This document shows, one piece after another, positions 45,050 to 55,455 of a stretch of 64,000 bases of DNA. Numbering within the stretch: position 1 is the first letter of the stretch; every line of letters starts with the position of its first letter. The DNA lies in NCBI GenBank assembly GCA_946413585.1, contig CAMKLG010000005.1, positions 1-64,000 on the forward strand. Direction: 5' to 3'. Source of the stretch: an uncultured Bacteroidales bacterium (GTDB lineage: Bacteria; Bacteroidota; Bacteroidia; Bacteroidales; WCHB1-69). The position numbers and the translations under genes are program-made. The notes under the pieces are model-generated. The model saw nothing but the letters and a program-made list of their open reading frames with translations. It searched no databases and was not told where the DNA came from.

Positions 45050-45478
45050 ATGAAAAGAATATTAGCGATTGTTACAGTGATGTTGTTTGTTTTCGTGAGT
45101 TGTGATAACGGAAACATCGTGGGTGGGCGGTATTTCGGCACGTTTCATAACATGTCCAATGGTATGCGTGAATATGGTGATATGAGTCTCAAGTTTTCCA
45201 ATATGGATGGCAATACTTACATGATGCTCAATAACACAGTGAGTATGACGCAGGTAGCAGTCAATAAATACAATGGTATGGCGGAGGGCGCTTTACTCAG
45301 AGACTTATTGAAGACTATGCCTGCCATCGACAGTATCAAAGTTTGCGATTCCACCGAAACGATTACCAAAATGGTCGCGGATGCTGAGTTCAAAGGCAAT
45401 TCCATGAAAGCCGACATGGTATTCACCACTTCTTCAGAACGTGAAGTGTCAGTGGAATTTGTCGGGAATTTTGAATAA
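45050..45478 (+). CDS. Small lipoprotein, unknown function
   Basis: Lipobox MLFVFVSCDNG. Confidence 0.65.
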   Translation: MKRILAIVTVMLFVFVSCDNGNIVGGRYFGTFHNMSNGMREYGDMSLKFSNMDGNTYMMLNNTVSMTQVAVNKYNGMAEGALLRDLLKTMPAIDSIKVCDSTETITKMVADAEFKGNSMKADMVFTTSSEREVSVEFVGNFE

Positions 45479-45488
45479 TCTGCGTTAA

Positions 45489-46373
45489 TTATTTTTTACG
45501 CTCTTTTTCTTCGGGTTCCTCCTTGTAGGGGCATTCGGGATAAGTGGGCTTTACGAACGAGTAAATTAAACATCCTAACCCGATGAGTATCATTGGGATG
45601 CTGAGCAATTGGCCATTGTTAAGGGCATGACCAACCTCGCTTTGTACTTGTACTTCTTTGAAAAACTCGATGATGAAGCGTGCCGTGAAAATTACCGTAA
45701 GCGTGATGCCGGAGGTGCGTCCAGCGGCCACTTTGCCTTTCGCGAATTTGAAGTAGTAGATAGCTAAACCGATGAATACCAGCAGATAAACAACGGATTC
45801 ATAAAGTTGAGCTGGGTGGCGGAACGTCCCCACGATGCCGAAACCACCGTAGATGAAATCGAACGCCCAGGGCACGTCGGTGATGCTGCCCACAATTTCG
45901 TGGTTCATCAGATTGCCTATGCGCACGAAAGCAGCTGCCACAGGCACGGCAATCGCCAGACGGTCGAGAATCCACAGAAAGTTGATTTTATGCTTCCAAC
46001 AATAATATATGAGGAATCCAAAAATGCCAATGACTCCACCATGACTCGCAAGTCCTTGATAACCAATAAAATGCCATTCCTCGTCTATCGGTAACAGAAT
46101 CTGTAGAGGATGAGTGATGAACATTTCAGGTTCGTAGAACAAAAAATGCCCCAACCGCAAACCAATAATGGTCCACACTATAGTCCAAATAGAGATTTTG
46201 TCGAGTAATTTTTGTGATAAATGCTCGGTTTTGAATATTTGTTGTAGGGTGTAGTAAGCCAATAAGAAACCCAGTGCTAATAAAATACCGTACCATCTAA
46301 TTTCCACTGAACCAAAATGGATGGCTATGGGATTCACTTTCCAAGTGACGGTGCATATCGTTTTCCAAAGCAT
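45489..46373 (-). CDS. lgt: Prolipoprotein diacylglyceryl transferase
   Basis: GLRLGHFLFYEPE, ASHGGVIGIFGFLIYY, RIGNLMNHEIVG, HPAQLYES. Confidence 0.95.
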   Translation of the reverse strand: MLWKTICTVTWKVNPIAIHFGSVEIRWYGILLALGFLLAYYTLQQIFKTEHLSQKLLDKISIWTIVWTIIGLRLGHFLFYEPEMFITHPLQILLPIDEEWHFIGYQGLASHGGVIGIFGFLIYYCWKHKINFLWILDRLAIAVPVAAAFVRIGNLMNHEIVGSITDVPWAFDFIYGGFGIVGTFRHPAQLYESVVYLLVFIGLAIYYFKFAKGKVAAGRTSGITLTVIFTARFIIEFFKEVQVQSEVGHALNNGQLLSIPMILIGLGCLIYSFVKPTYPECPYKEEPEEKERKK

Positions 46374-46397
46374 ATTTTCCTGTTTTTTTACGCGGCG

Positions 46398-46405
46398 CAA
46401 AAGTA
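46398..46405 (-). promoter_or_regulatory. -7 element (TACTTTTG) of lgt
   Basis: Reverse-strand TAnnTTTG; overlaps the ORF-track start, supporting a start at 46373. Confidence 0.5.
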
Positions 46406-46429
46406 CGTTTTTTTCATCAAAAAAAAGTG

Positions 46430-46437
46430 TATTTTTG
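46430..46437 (+). promoter_or_regulatory. -7 element (TATTTTTG) of metK
   Basis: TATTTTTGCCGCCGAAAA. Confidence 0.5.
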
Positions 46438-46551
46438 CCGCCGAAAATTCGTGGATAGATTTGTTATGATTGCAACCACAGAAAAAAATGCTAAACCATT
46501 TTCTTCCACAATTTTCAGTTTTTTATTTTTTAATAATTTAAATTACTGAGT

Positions 46552-47790
46552 ATGAGTTATTTATTCACATCTGAATCTGTTTCGGAAGGTCATCCGGACA
46601 AAATTTGCGACCAGATTTCTGACGCGTTGTTGGATAGTTTTTTGGCACAGGATCCTGAATCAAAAGTGGCGTGTGAGACACTGGTAACTACCGGCCTTGT
46701 TGTTTGCGCTGGCGAAGTGAAGACGGAGGGATACGTCTCCGTGGACGACGTGGCGCGCCGGGTTATCCGTAAAATCGGTTATAACAAGAGCGACTATCAG
46801 TTCGACTACAAATCATGTGGTGTCATTTCCACCATTCACAGTCAGTCACCTGACATTAACCAAGGCGTTGAACGTGCGGTTTTGGAAGATCAAGGTGCTG
46901 GCGACCAAGGCATGATGTTCGGTTATGCTTGTAATGAGATGGACAACTACATGCCGCTGCCAGTGGAGTTGGCGCACCGCTTGGTGCAAGATCTCGCTGC
47001 CATTCGTAAGGAAGGTCGCGAAATGACATACCTGCGCCCTGATTCCAAATCGCAAGTGACTGTGCAATATTCTGAAAATCACATTCCTGAGCGCATCGAT
47101 AGCATCGTGGTTTCCACCCAACACGATGATTTTGCGGATGAAGCGACCATGTTGGAAACCATCCGTCGAGATGTTCAAAACATTCTGATACCGCGTGTCA
47201 TTAAAGATTGTCCTGAAAAAGTGCAGAATCTTTTCAATACTGATTATCAGTTGTTTGTGAATCCTACTGGCAAGTTTGTGATTGGTGGACCGCACGGTGA
47301 TACAGGTCTTACGGGTCGTAAGATTATCGTGGATACTTACGGAGGCCGTGGCGCACATGGTGGTGGCGCATTTTCTGGCAAGGATCCCTCAAAAGTTGAT
47401 CGTTCTGCTGCTTATGCTACTAGACATATCGCCAAAAATATGGTGGCTGCTGGTTTGTGTGACCAGGCACTCATACAAGTGGCATACGCCATCGGAAAGG
47501 CGGATCCTGTCGGACTTTATGTGAACACGTATGGAACCGCCAAGGTGGATCTCCCCGACAGTGAGATTGCACAGCGAATCGGTAAAATTTTCCCGATGCG
47601 CCCGCACGCTATTATTGAGCGTTTCCATTTGAAGAGCCCTATCTACGAACCTACCGCTTCCTATGGCCACTTCGGCCGCGACAGCTACGAGGCAGAGGTC
47701 GGGACACCCGCAGGTAAGCGAACATTCACCTTCTTCCCATGGGAGCGTTTGGACTATGTGCAGGCGGTGAAGAAAGAATTTGGATTGTAA
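46552..47790 (+). CDS. metK: S-adenosylmethionine synthetase
   Basis: [45 protein letters not shown]. Confidence 0.97.
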   Translation: MSYLFTSESVSEGHPDKICDQISDALLDSFLAQDPESKVACETLVTTGLVVCAGEVKTEGYVSVDDVARRVIRKIGYNKSDYQFDYKSCGVISTIHSQSPDINQGVERAVLEDQGAGDQGMMFGYACNEMDNYMPLPVELAHRLVQDLAAIRKEGREMTYLRPDSKSQVTVQYSENHIPERIDSIVVSTQHDDFADEATMLETIRRDVQNILIPRVIKDCPEKVQNLFNTDYQLFVNPTGKFVIGGPHGDTGLTGRKIIVDTYGGRGAHGGGAFSGKDPSKVDRSAAYATRHIAKNMVAAGLCDQALIQVAYAIGKADPVGLYVNTYGTAKVDLPDSEIAQRIGKIFPMRPHAIIERFHLKSPIYEPTASYGHFGRDSYEAEVGTPAGKRTFTFFPWERLDYVQAVKKEFGL

Positions 47791-47894
47791 ACTGTGGGTT
47801 TTGAGTTTTTGGTTTAAAATAAACTCCAAAATTCCTATATAATAGTATCAAAAAAAGTGTATTTTTGCACCCTCAAAAAATAGAAGTAACAATT

Positions 47895-48596
47895 ATGGCA
47901 AATAACGAAAATTTGGGCTCTAAGAAATCAGAGCAATTGCAAGAGAATGAGAACTTTGTGACGAAAGTGTTGGCTTTCTTCAACAAATATCAGAACATTA
48001 TCTATGGTGTCATCATTGGCATTTTAGTGATCGTTCTTGCGATAATGGCTTTCAATCGTTTCTATATTCAGAAGAAGAATGCTGAAGCAGCCGCACAAAT
48101 TGTGCAACCTATCCAGTGGCTGACGAAGGGTGATACCGCTTCTTTGAAGATGGCTCTGGAAGGTGATGGTGAAAACGATGGTTTCTTGGATATCGCAAGT
48201 CACTACAAAATCACGAGAACCGCTAACACTGCTAACTACTATGCCGGTTTAACTTACCTTAAACTGGGTCAGAAAGAGGAAGCTTTGGATTATTTGACGA
48301 AATTCAAAAAGAAAGAAGACGTTCTCTGGTTTGCTTGTCAGGCTACTATTGGAGACCTCTATGATGAGCAAGGAGACGAATCTAAAGCAATCAGCTATTA
48401 TGAGAAGGCTGTGAAGGGTAAAGATCCTTTCTTCACCCCCATCGCGCTCTTCAAGTTAGGTCAAATGTATGAAAGACAAGGTGATTGGAAAAAGGCTTTG
48501 GCTGCTTACGAGACTATTGAGAAAGACTTCTACACCGAATACAATAGAATGAGCGTCGCTCAATACGCTGAAAGAGCAAAATCAAACGTTAATTAA
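47895..48596 (+). CDS. TPR-containing membrane protein (YfgM-like)
   Basis: N-terminal TM VIIGILVIVLAIMAFNRFY; TPR-like repeats. Confidence 0.75.
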   Translation: MANNENLGSKKSEQLQENENFVTKVLAFFNKYQNIIYGVIIGILVIVLAIMAFNRFYIQKKNAEAAAQIVQPIQWLTKGDTASLKMALEGDGENDGFLDIASHYKITRTANTANYYAGLTYLKLGQKEEALDYLTKFKKKEDVLWFACQATIGDLYDEQGDESKAISYYEKAVKGKDPFFTPIALFKLGQMYERQGDWKKALAAYETIEKDFYTEYNRMSVAQYAERAKSNVN

Positions 48597-48600
48597 TATA

Positions 48601-49089
48601 ATGACTGAAAAGAAGAAAAACTTATCGGAATTTACGCCTTTCGAGTTTTCTTCCGCAAAAAATACAGTAATCGGTATTGTGGTCAGTGAATGGAATGACC
48701 ACATTACCGATTCTCTTTTAAATGGTGCGAAAGAAAGCTTGTTTGAGCATGGCCTGCTGCCGGAAAACATTATCGTCCATCATGTTCCTGGGAGTTTTGA
48801 GTTGCCTTTGGGCGCAAAGTGGATGTTGGAGAATACGAATGTGGATGCTGTTATCTGTATTGGTTGTATCATTCAAGGGGAAACCCGCCATTTCGACTTC
48901 ATTGCACAAGCTGTTGCCGATGGTATCATGAATGTGGGGTTGAATTTTTCCAAACCAGTAATTTTCAGTGTCTTGACTTGCAACACGATGGAGCAAGCCG
49001 AAGATCGTGCTGGCGGTAAGCATGGCAACAAAGGCGTGGAAGGTGCTGTGTCAGCGTTAAAAATGCTGTCACTTGCAGAAAATCTTTAA
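48601..49089 (+). CDS. ribH: 6,7-dimethyl-8-ribityllumazine synthase
   Basis: HHVPGSFELPLGAK, IGCIIQGETRHFDFI, GVEGAVSALKM. Confidence 0.95.
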   Translation: MTEKKKNLSEFTPFEFSSAKNTVIGIVVSEWNDHITDSLLNGAKESLFEHGLLPENIIVHHVPGSFELPLGAKWMLENTNVDAVICIGCIIQGETRHFDFIAQAVADGIMNVGLNFSKPVIFSVLTCNTMEQAEDRAGGKHGNKGVEGAVSALKMLSLAENL

Positions 49090-49123
49090 GATTAGAAGGC
49101 TGACGGCTTGTCGTCATTAATCC

Positions 49124-49153
49124 AAGTTTAAGTCTAAATCTAAGTCTATGTCA
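49124..49153. repeat. 6-bp-period array running into the fmt start codon
   Basis: AAGTTT|AAGTCT|AAATCT|AAGTCT|ATGTCA. Confidence 0.7.
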
Positions 49154-50125
49154 AACAATAAATTACGTGTCGTTTTCATGGGCACCCCTGAGTTTGCCGT
49201 GGCCACTTTGGATGCCATAAGGAAGGCCGGTCATGAGGTGGTTTGTGTTGTCACCCAGCCTGATAAACCGGCGGGTAGAGGACAGCAGATGCATTGTTCG
49301 GATGTCAAAAAATATGCCGTGGAGCAGCAATTGCCTGTTTTGCAACCTGAAAAGATGAAAGATGAGACTTTCTTGGATGCTTTGCGCTGTTATCAGGCAG
49401 ACGTGTTCGTTGTGGTGGCCTTCCGGATGTTGCCTCAGTGTGTTTATCAGATGCCGCCAATGGGAACCTTTAACGTGCATGCGTCGTTGCTTCCACTATA
49501 TCGCGGGGCCGCACCCATTCAACGCGCCATTATGAACGGAGAAACCAAAACTGGGGTCACTACTTTTCTTTTGGACGAACACACTGACACGGGCGAAATG
49601 CTAATGCAACGCGAAGTGGAAATTACGAACGAGGATAATGCGGGAACACTTCATGACAAGCTGATGATGGCGGGAGCTGAAGTAGCGGTGGAGACGTTGC
49701 AAGCTTTAGTCGATGGAACAGCGAACCCGATACCGCAGCCTATACCTGAGGAAATCAAACTAGCGCCCAAAATCTTCAAGGAGGATATGCTTATCCATTG
49801 GGACGACACCGCCGAACATATTTACAACCATGTTCGTGGACTCTCTCCTTATCCTGCGGCCTTCACCCATATTGGCCTTCATGTTTCCACAGAAGATGGT
49901 TTGAAACCATGCGTATTGAAAATTTTTGAGATAGAGGTTTTGGATGTTCAAAGTAGGCAAAAGCCTGGTTCTATTCGTGGGATTTCGGACAAAAAATTGA
50001 TTATTTCGACAAAAGATTTCGATATTTCTGTCAAAATCTTGCAAATCGAAGGTAAGAAGCGTATGAGAACGGAAGACTTTTTGGCTGGATTCAGAGCAAA
50101 TAATTATACCGATTTTTTGTATTGA
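49148..50125 (+). CDS. fmt: Methionyl-tRNA formyltransferase
   Basis: VVFMGTPEFAVATLDAI, HASLLPLYRGAAPIQRAI, TGVTTFLLDEHTDTG. Confidence 0.97.
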   Translation: MSNNKLRVVFMGTPEFAVATLDAIRKAGHEVVCVVTQPDKPAGRGQQMHCSDVKKYAVEQQLPVLQPEKMKDETFLDALRCYQADVFVVVAFRMLPQCVYQMPPMGTFNVHASLLPLYRGAAPIQRAIMNGETKTGVTTFLLDEHTDTGEMLMQREVEITNEDNAGTLHDKLMMAGAEVAVETLQALVDGTANPIPQPIPEEIKLAPKIFKEDMLIHWDDTAEHIYNHVRGLSPYPAAFTHIGLHVSTEDGLKPCVLKIFEIEVLDVQSRQKPGSIRGISDKKLIISTKDFDISVKILQIEGKKRMRTEDFLAGFRANNYTDFLY

Positions 50126-50261
50126 TGTAATATTTTTATAAATCAGCATAAGGTTATTAACTTATTAAAATAATTATTCACAATCCAATAATTAGAAGAG
50201 TCTTTTATATTTTTTTCTAACTTTGTGGCTCAAACCAAGTATTCACTTAAAAAGTAAAAAA

Positions 50262-50525
50262 ATGAACAAGAGCGAATTAATCAATGCTATTGCAGAAAAA
50301 GCTAATTTAACAAAAGTTCAAGCCAAGAGTGCTTTAGAAGCGTTTGTTGCTGCTACCCAAGATGCACTGAACAAAGATGAAAAAGTGTCTTTGATCGGTT
50401 TCGGTACTTTCAGCAATGTGGAGCGTAAAGCTAGAGTAGGTCACAATCCTGCTAACGGCAAAAAGATCAACATCCCTGCTAAGAAAGTGGTGAAATTCAA
50501 ACCAGGTGCTGGTCTTGCTAAATAA
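50262..50525 (+). CDS. HU family DNA-binding protein
   Basis: MNKSELINAIAEKANLTKVQAKSALEAF...GFGTFSNVERKARVGHNPANGKKINIPAKKVVKFKPG. Confidence 0.95.
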   Translation: MNKSELINAIAEKANLTKVQAKSALEAFVAATQDALNKDEKVSLIGFGTFSNVERKARVGHNPANGKKINIPAKKVVKFKPGAGLAK

Positions 50526-50546
50526 TTGAATTTTCAGCAATGAGAT

Positions 50547-50572
50547 AAAAGCCCTGAACAAGGGCTTTTTTA
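50547..50572 (+). terminator. Intrinsic terminator after the HU gene
   Basis: AAAAGCCCT-GAACA-AGGGCTTTTTT. Confidence 0.85.
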
Positions 50573-50584
50573 ATATACTTTACT

Positions 50585-51277
50585 ATGGTAAGATTGGAAG
50601 ATTCGCAATTGAGGGAACGTGTTACTGAATATCTTCAGCAATTTGTGAATGAGGAACGTCAGTTGAGGTTGAAAGATGTGCTGAAGAACCGTACGCGTCA
50701 TGTTACAGTGGTGCTGGAAGACCTGTTTCAGACCCAGAACATTAGTGCCGTGTTGCGTACCTGCGACTGTTACGGCGTTCAGGATGTTCATGTGATTAAA
50801 AACAGGAATGAGTTCGAGGTGCATAAGGATATTAGTATGGGGGCAGACAAGTGGCTCACTATCAATGAATATCCGCACAGAGAGGGAAATGTGAAAGCAT
50901 GTATCGACCATCTGCATGAGCGAGGGTACTGGGTGGTGGCGACCTTGCCCGACGAGCGCAAGCGCACGATCTTCGATTTGCCTGTGGAGCGGAAAACTGC
51001 TTTTTTGTTTGGTACCGAATTGACAGGACTTTCGGAAGAAGCTGTCCGCTATGCGGATGAAAATGTCTTGATACCGATGTATGGCTTTACAGAGAGCTTT
51101 AACATCTCTAACTCTGCTGCCATCATCCTTTCCCATTTCTCAGAGCGGATGCGCCATGCTGATATTAATTGGCATCTTTCTGAAGTAGAGTTCGAGGAAC
51201 TTTATTTCGAGTGGCTTCAAAAAAGTGTGAAGGATCCTGATAAAATGATTGACTATTTCATGAAGAATCTGCAGTAA
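50585..51277 (+). CDS. TrmH/SpoU family RNA methyltransferase
   Basis: VVLEDLFQTQNISAVLRTCDCYGVQDVHVI; LFGTELTGLSEEA; IPMYGFTESFNISNSAAI. Confidence 0.9.
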   Translation: MVRLEDSQLRERVTEYLQQFVNEERQLRLKDVLKNRTRHVTVVLEDLFQTQNISAVLRTCDCYGVQDVHVIKNRNEFEVHKDISMGADKWLTINEYPHREGNVKACIDHLHERGYWVVATLPDERKRTIFDLPVERKTAFLFGTELTGLSEEAVRYADENVLIPMYGFTESFNISNSAAIILSHFSERMRHADINWHLSEVEFEELYFEWLQKSVKDPDKMIDYFMKNLQ

Positions 51278-51362
51278 ACTGCTATTTGTTTAAAGAGTGT
51301 CAGGAAGCCTTGGATCGATTGAGAAATTAGTGAATATATAGAAGGTTACAAAGCGACTAAAA

Positions 51363-51396
51363 GAAAAAAGCTGCCCGTATGGACAGCTTTTTTTCG
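51363..51396. terminator. Bidirectional terminator between convergent trmH-like gene and ackA
   Basis: AAAAAAGCTG-CCCGTATGGA-CAGCTTTTTTT. Confidence 0.8.
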
Positions 51397-51417
51397 TCAT
51401 TTAAAACGGCAACTATC

Positions 51418-52614
51418 CTATAATAAATTGTAGGTGTCCGTAGCAATCACCAGTTCCTCGTTGGTGGTCACGACCACGAGTTTCGTGGTGGAGTCGGGTG
51501 TGGAGATGATGCCGTCTTCGCCGCAGTATTTTTGGTTGGCCTCGGGGTCAAGTTTGGCGCCAATCCATTCGAGGTTTTCACAAATCTTCTCGCGTTGGAA
51601 CCAAGCGTTTTCGCCGATACCGCCGGTGAAGAGGATAACGTCCACGCCGCCCATAGCTGCTGCGTACGCGCCGATGTACTTGCGCACGCGGTATGCAAAC
51701 ATGTTGAAGGCATCGGTGCTTCGCTCGTCGCCAGCGTCGCGACCTGCGCGGATGTCGCGCATGTCAACGCTTTTGCCAGAGATGCCGAGCAGACCGCTCT
51801 TTTTGTTGATGAGGGTGTTCATACCCTTGGTGTCAAGACCTTCCGTGTCCATGATGTAGAGCAATGCGCCAGCGTCGATGTCGCCCACGCGGGTGCCCAT
51901 CACGAGACCCTCAACCGGGGTGAAGCCCATGGAAGTATCGATGGATTTGCCGTCCTTGATAGCACAGATAGAAGCACCGTTGCCAAGGTGGCAGCTCACG
52001 ATCTTGGCCTTCTCGTAAGGGATTCCGGCGATTTCAGCGGCTTTCGGACCCACATACTTGTGGCTGGTGCCGTGGAAACCGTATCTGCGGATTTTCTTTT
52101 CGCTGTAATACTCGAAAGGAAGTGCATACAGGAAAGCTTCTGCGGGCATGGTCTGATGGAAAGAAGTGTCGAACACGCCAACGTGTTTCACGTTGGGGAG
52201 CAGCTTTTTCATGGCATCGATGCCGGTAAGGCTGGCGGGGTTGTGAAGGGGAGCTAAAGCGCAGAGTTTAGCAATCTCCTCGCGCTCTTTGTCGCCGATG
52301 ACGCAGCTTTCCTTGAAGTACTCGCCGCCGTGTGCCACGCGATGACCTACTGCGCCAATTTCATCAAGAGATTTGATGACACCGTGCTCTGGGTCGGTCA
52401 ACATGTTAAGAACCAACTTGATGCCTTCTTCATGGGTTGGGATAGGAGTTTGGATGTAGCATTTTTCTTTGCCGACGGGTTTGTGGGTGAATTCACCCAT
52501 TTCCAAACCGACGCGTTCCACAAGACCTTTAGCTAACAATTCGGGTTGCGGTTCCATCTCCAGCAGCTGATACTTGATGGAGGAACTACCGCAGTTGAGG
52601 ACTAATATTTTCAT
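51418..52614 (-). CDS. ackA: Acetate kinase
   Basis: MKILVLNCGSSSIKYQL; VGHRVAHGG; FDTSFHQTMP; FTGGIGENA. Confidence 0.97.
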   Translation of the reverse strand: MKILVLNCGSSSIKYQLLEMEPQPELLAKGLVERVGLEMGEFTHKPVGKEKCYIQTPIPTHEEGIKLVLNMLTDPEHGVIKSLDEIGAVGHRVAHGGEYFKESCVIGDKEREEIAKLCALAPLHNPASLTGIDAMKKLLPNVKHVGVFDTSFHQTMPAEAFLYALPFEYYSEKKIRRYGFHGTSHKYVGPKAAEIAGIPYEKAKIVSCHLGNGASICAIKDGKSIDTSMGFTPVEGLVMGTRVGDIDAGALLYIMDTEGLDTKGMNTLINKKSGLLGISGKSVDMRDIRAGRDAGDERSTDAFNMFAYRVRKYIGAYAAAMGGVDVILFTGGIGENAWFQREKICENLEWIGAKLDPEANQKYCGEDGIISTPDSTTKLVVVTTNEELVIATDTYNLL

Positions 52615-52666
52615 ATTCAATTATTTAATTAGAATTACTTAATATAATCTTTTGCAAAATGCAGGG

Positions 52667-52674
52667 CAAAGATA
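52667..52674 (-). promoter_or_regulatory. -7 element (TATCTTTG) of ackA
   Basis: Reverse-strand TAnnTTTG. Confidence 0.5.
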
Positions 52675-52696
52675 CAATTTTTTTTGAACGTTAGAC

Positions 52697-52729
52697 AAAA
52701 AAAACGAGGTGAATTTTTCATCACCCCGT
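52697..52729 (-). terminator. Terminator downstream of ahcY
   Basis: Minus strand ACGGGGTGA-tgaaaaat-TCACCTCGT + T tract. Confidence 0.75.
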
Positions 52730-52755
52730 CCTATAATAATGTTGTTGTCTTATCC

Positions 52756-52783
52756 GTAGAGACGTTGCGCACAACGTCTTTAC
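52756..52783. repeat. Palindromic repeat (family member 2, inverted relative to 42411)
   Basis: GTAGAGACGTTGCGCACAACGTCTTTAC; shares GAGACGTTGCGCACAACG with the reverse complement of 42411-42450. Confidence 0.8.
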
Positions 52784-52787
52784 AATA

Positions 52788-54197
52788 TTAATATCTATAC
52801 ATATCTGATTTATACGGTCCTTCGACCTTCACGCCGATGTAGTCGGCCTGTTTCTGCGTGAGCGTGGTCAGTTTCACACCAATCTTGCCCAAATGCAGGC
52901 GGGCGACCTCTTCATCGAGGTGTTTCGGCAGGTTATAGACACCCACTTTGTAGTTGTGTTGCCACAAGTCGAGTTGTGCCATCACTTGGTTGGTGAAGGA
53001 GTTGCTCATCACGAAGGAAGGGTGACCCGTCGCACAACCCAGGTTCACGAGACGGCCTTCTGCCAAGATGAAGATGGAGTGTCCGTCGGGGAAAATGTAT
53101 TCGTCAACTTGCGGTTTGATGTTGCGCTTGGTGATGTTCGATTGGCTCTCGAATGCGCTGACTTGTATTTCGTTGTCGAAGTGGCCGATGTTACAAACAA
53201 TGGACTGGTCTTTCATCTTGTTGAGGTGATCGACGGTGATGACATCGCAGTTGCCGGTACAAGTGACGTAGATATTGCCCTCGTCGAGCGCATCCTCCAC
53301 GGTCTTGACTTCGAAGCCTTCCATAGCGGCCTGCAGCGCACAGATAGGATCCACTTCCGTGACGATGACGCGAGCACCGTAGGAGCGCATTGCTTGCGCA
53401 CAGCCCTTGCCGACGTCGCCATAGCCGCACACCACGACTACTTTACCCGCCACCATGACATCTGTGGCGCGTTTAATGCCGTCGGCGAGGGATTCGCGGC
53501 AACCGTATTTGTTGTCGAATTTGGATTTCGTGACAGAGTCGTTGACATTGATGGCTGGGAAGAGCAGTTCGCCGCGTTCCATCATTTGGTAGAGGCGGTG
53601 CACGCCGGTGGTCGTCTCCTCGGAAACGCCCTTGATCTCCTTCACCATGTTATGCCAATGGTGAGGATCTTCCTTCAGCACTTGTTTCAACGTGCTGAAA
53701 ATCACGGCTTGCTCGTGAGACTCGGGTTTAGCGTCGAGGATGGTCGGATCGTCTTCTGCTTTGCAACCGAGATGGATGAGCAAAGTGGCATCACCGCCGT
53801 CATCCACAATAAGTTGCGGGCCTTTGCCACCAGGGAATGAGAGCGCGTTCACGGTGCACCACCAGTAGTCTTCGAGGCTTTCGCCTTTCCATGCAAACAC
53901 GGAAACCCCGTTGTCGGCGATGGCCGCAGCAGCGTGATCCTGTGTAGAGAAGATGTTGCAGCTGCACCAACGTACTTCCGCGCCGAGATGCGTGAGCGTC
54001 TCAATCAACACGGCCGTTTGGATGGTCATGTGCAGGGAGCCCATGATGCGCACGCCCTTCAAAGGTTTGCTGTCACCATATTTTTCGCGGATAGCCAGCA
54101 GACCCGGCATCTCTTTTTGGGAAACATCAATGTCTTTGTGTCCCCATTCTGCCAACCCCATGTCGGCAATTTTGTATTTTAAAGTACTGTCAATCAT
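52788..54197 (-). CDS. ahcY: Adenosylhomocysteinase
   Basis: [49 protein letters not shown]. Confidence 0.97.
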   Translation of the reverse strand: MIDSTLKYKIADMGLAEWGHKDIDVSQKEMPGLLAIREKYGDSKPLKGVRIMGSLHMTIQTAVLIETLTHLGAEVRWCSCNIFSTQDHAAAAIADNGVSVFAWKGESLEDYWWCTVNALSFPGGKGPQLIVDDGGDATLLIHLGCKAEDDPTILDAKPESHEQAVIFSTLKQVLKEDPHHWHNMVKEIKGVSEETTTGVHRLYQMMERGELLFPAINVNDSVTKSKFDNKYGCRESLADGIKRATDVMVAGKVVVVCGYGDVGKGCAQAMRSYGARVIVTEVDPICALQAAMEGFEVKTVEDALDEGNIYVTCTGNCDVITVDHLNKMKDQSIVCNIGHFDNEIQVSAFESQSNITKRNIKPQVDEYIFPDGHSIFILAEGRLVNLGCATGHPSFVMSNSFTNQVMAQLDLWQHNYKVGVYNLPKHLDEEVARLHLGKIGVKLTTLTQKQADYIGVKVEGPYKSDMYRY

Positions 54198-54201
54198 ATA
54201 A

Positions 54202-54711
54202 TTACAATTTTAATTTTTTCTGGATTAAAAGTGCGCAAAGATAGGAATTTTCTAATGAACAAGTCATCTGTGCCTGAAGGTAAAATGGTTCGCGAATGGG
54301 CAACGTTTTATGAACGTATTCCCGAAGTTCGGGCTCGCTGAGATGCTTTGTCAAAGGACGTTTCTTTTTTGAGTGCAGAAGATGGTCAATAATCTGTTCT
54401 TCAGTAAGTTGAAGATAGATGCTGAAAGCGTTGGCATTGATTTTCGTCATGTTGTCGTTGAAACAGGGCGTTCCGCCGCCAACCGCGATGATGGCATTCT
54501 CTTTGGTGATAACTTCTTCTAAAGCAGCACTTTCCAGTGTTCTAAAAGCCGATTCCCCATACCGTTGGAACAGCAGGGGAATCGCCGTGTGATATTTTTC
54601 TTCGATATAGAGGTCCAAATCAATGAACGTCATGCTGAGTTCATCGGCCAATCTTTTGCCGATAGTGCTTTTCCCAGCACCGGGAAACCCAACGATGACG
54701 ACGGTGTTCAT
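54202..54711 (-). CDS. aroK: Shikimate kinase
   Basis: [35 protein letters not shown]. Confidence 0.92.
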   Translation of the reverse strand: MNTVVIVGFPGAGKSTIGKRLADELSMTFIDLDLYIEEKYHTAIPLLFQRYGESAFRTLESAALEEVITKENAIIAVGGGTPCFNDNMTKINANAFSIYLQLTEEQIIDHLLHSKKKRPLTKHLSEPELREYVHKTLPIREPFYLQAQMTCSLENSYLCALLIQKKLKL

Positions 54712-54722
54712 TGAAGATTATG

Positions 54723-54779
54723 TGACGTATGATTTAAGACTTGACAGCTCAAACGTCTCACGCCTTACGTCATACGTCA
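54723..54779. repeat. Heptad-phased array with 10-bp terminal inverted repeat
   Basis: TGACGTATGA...TCATACGTCA; units AAACGTC|TCACGCC|TTACGTC|ATACGTC. Confidence 0.75.
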
Positions 54780-54786
54780 AAAACAA

Positions 54787-55434
54787 TTACATTACCTTAA
54801 GCATTTCTTTAACAAGGTTGTCGGCGCAGTCGGCAATGTCGCTGATGCGAGCGGGCAACATGTAGCAAGGCGTGGTGAAGATTTTGTTGGCTATATCGGC
54901 GCAAACGCCCTTTTGCACAGTGATTTCGTGTTTTGTGCCGAATGTCTCCACATTGGCGATAGTGCCGGGGTCACTGCCAACGGTGACAGTGACATTGCCC
55001 AGCACTTTGGCGATCATCACGGGAGCGATGCAGAGCGCACCCACGGGTTTGCCGGCGGCGTGGAAGGCACGAATGACCTTCGCCACATCTTCGCGCACGG
55101 TGCAGTTCTGACCTTCTAGCGCATAGGTGAAGAGGTTCTTGGCGGAACCGTTGCCACCAGGGAATACCACCGCGTCAAAATCCGCAACGTTGCATTGCTC
55201 AATGGGTTTCACGTTGCCGCGGGCAATGCGCGCCGCCTCTAACAGCATGTTGCGCTTCTCGTCCATCGGTTGACCCGTCACATGGTTCACCACGTGATAT
55301 TGCCAATCGTTGGGTGCAAAGATTTGATATTCACCACCATTACGGTCGATGGCCAACAAGGTCATCACTGATTCGTGGATCTCGCTGCCGTCTAATGTGC
55401 CGCAGCCACACAATATTACTGCAAATTTTTTCAT
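54787..55434 (-). CDS. elbB: Isoprenoid biosynthesis glyoxalase ElbB (DJ-1/PfpI family)
   Basis: VILCGCGTLDGSEIHESVMTLLAIDRNGGEYQ; FPGGNGSAKNLFTYALEG; GALCIAPVMI. Confidence 0.92.
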   Translation of the reverse strand: MKKFAVILCGCGTLDGSEIHESVMTLLAIDRNGGEYQIFAPNDWQYHVVNHVTGQPMDEKRNMLLEAARIARGNVKPIEQCNVADFDAVVFPGGNGSAKNLFTYALEGQNCTVREDVAKVIRAFHAAGKPVGALCIAPVMIAKVLGNVTVTVGSDPGTIANVETFGTKHEITVQKGVCADIANKIFTTPCYMLPARISDIADCADNLVKEMLKVM

Positions 55435-55455
55435 AACAAGGGTAAATTTCGATGA

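Noticed and set aside
46438-46551. metK leader considered as a SAM riboswitch
   Set aside because: ~110-nt AT-rich leader without stable paired elements that I could identify by eye
52893-53840. 315-aa plus-strand ORF opposite ahcY
   Set aside because: Antisense shadow of ahcY; residue composition ([15 protein letters not shown]...) gives no family match
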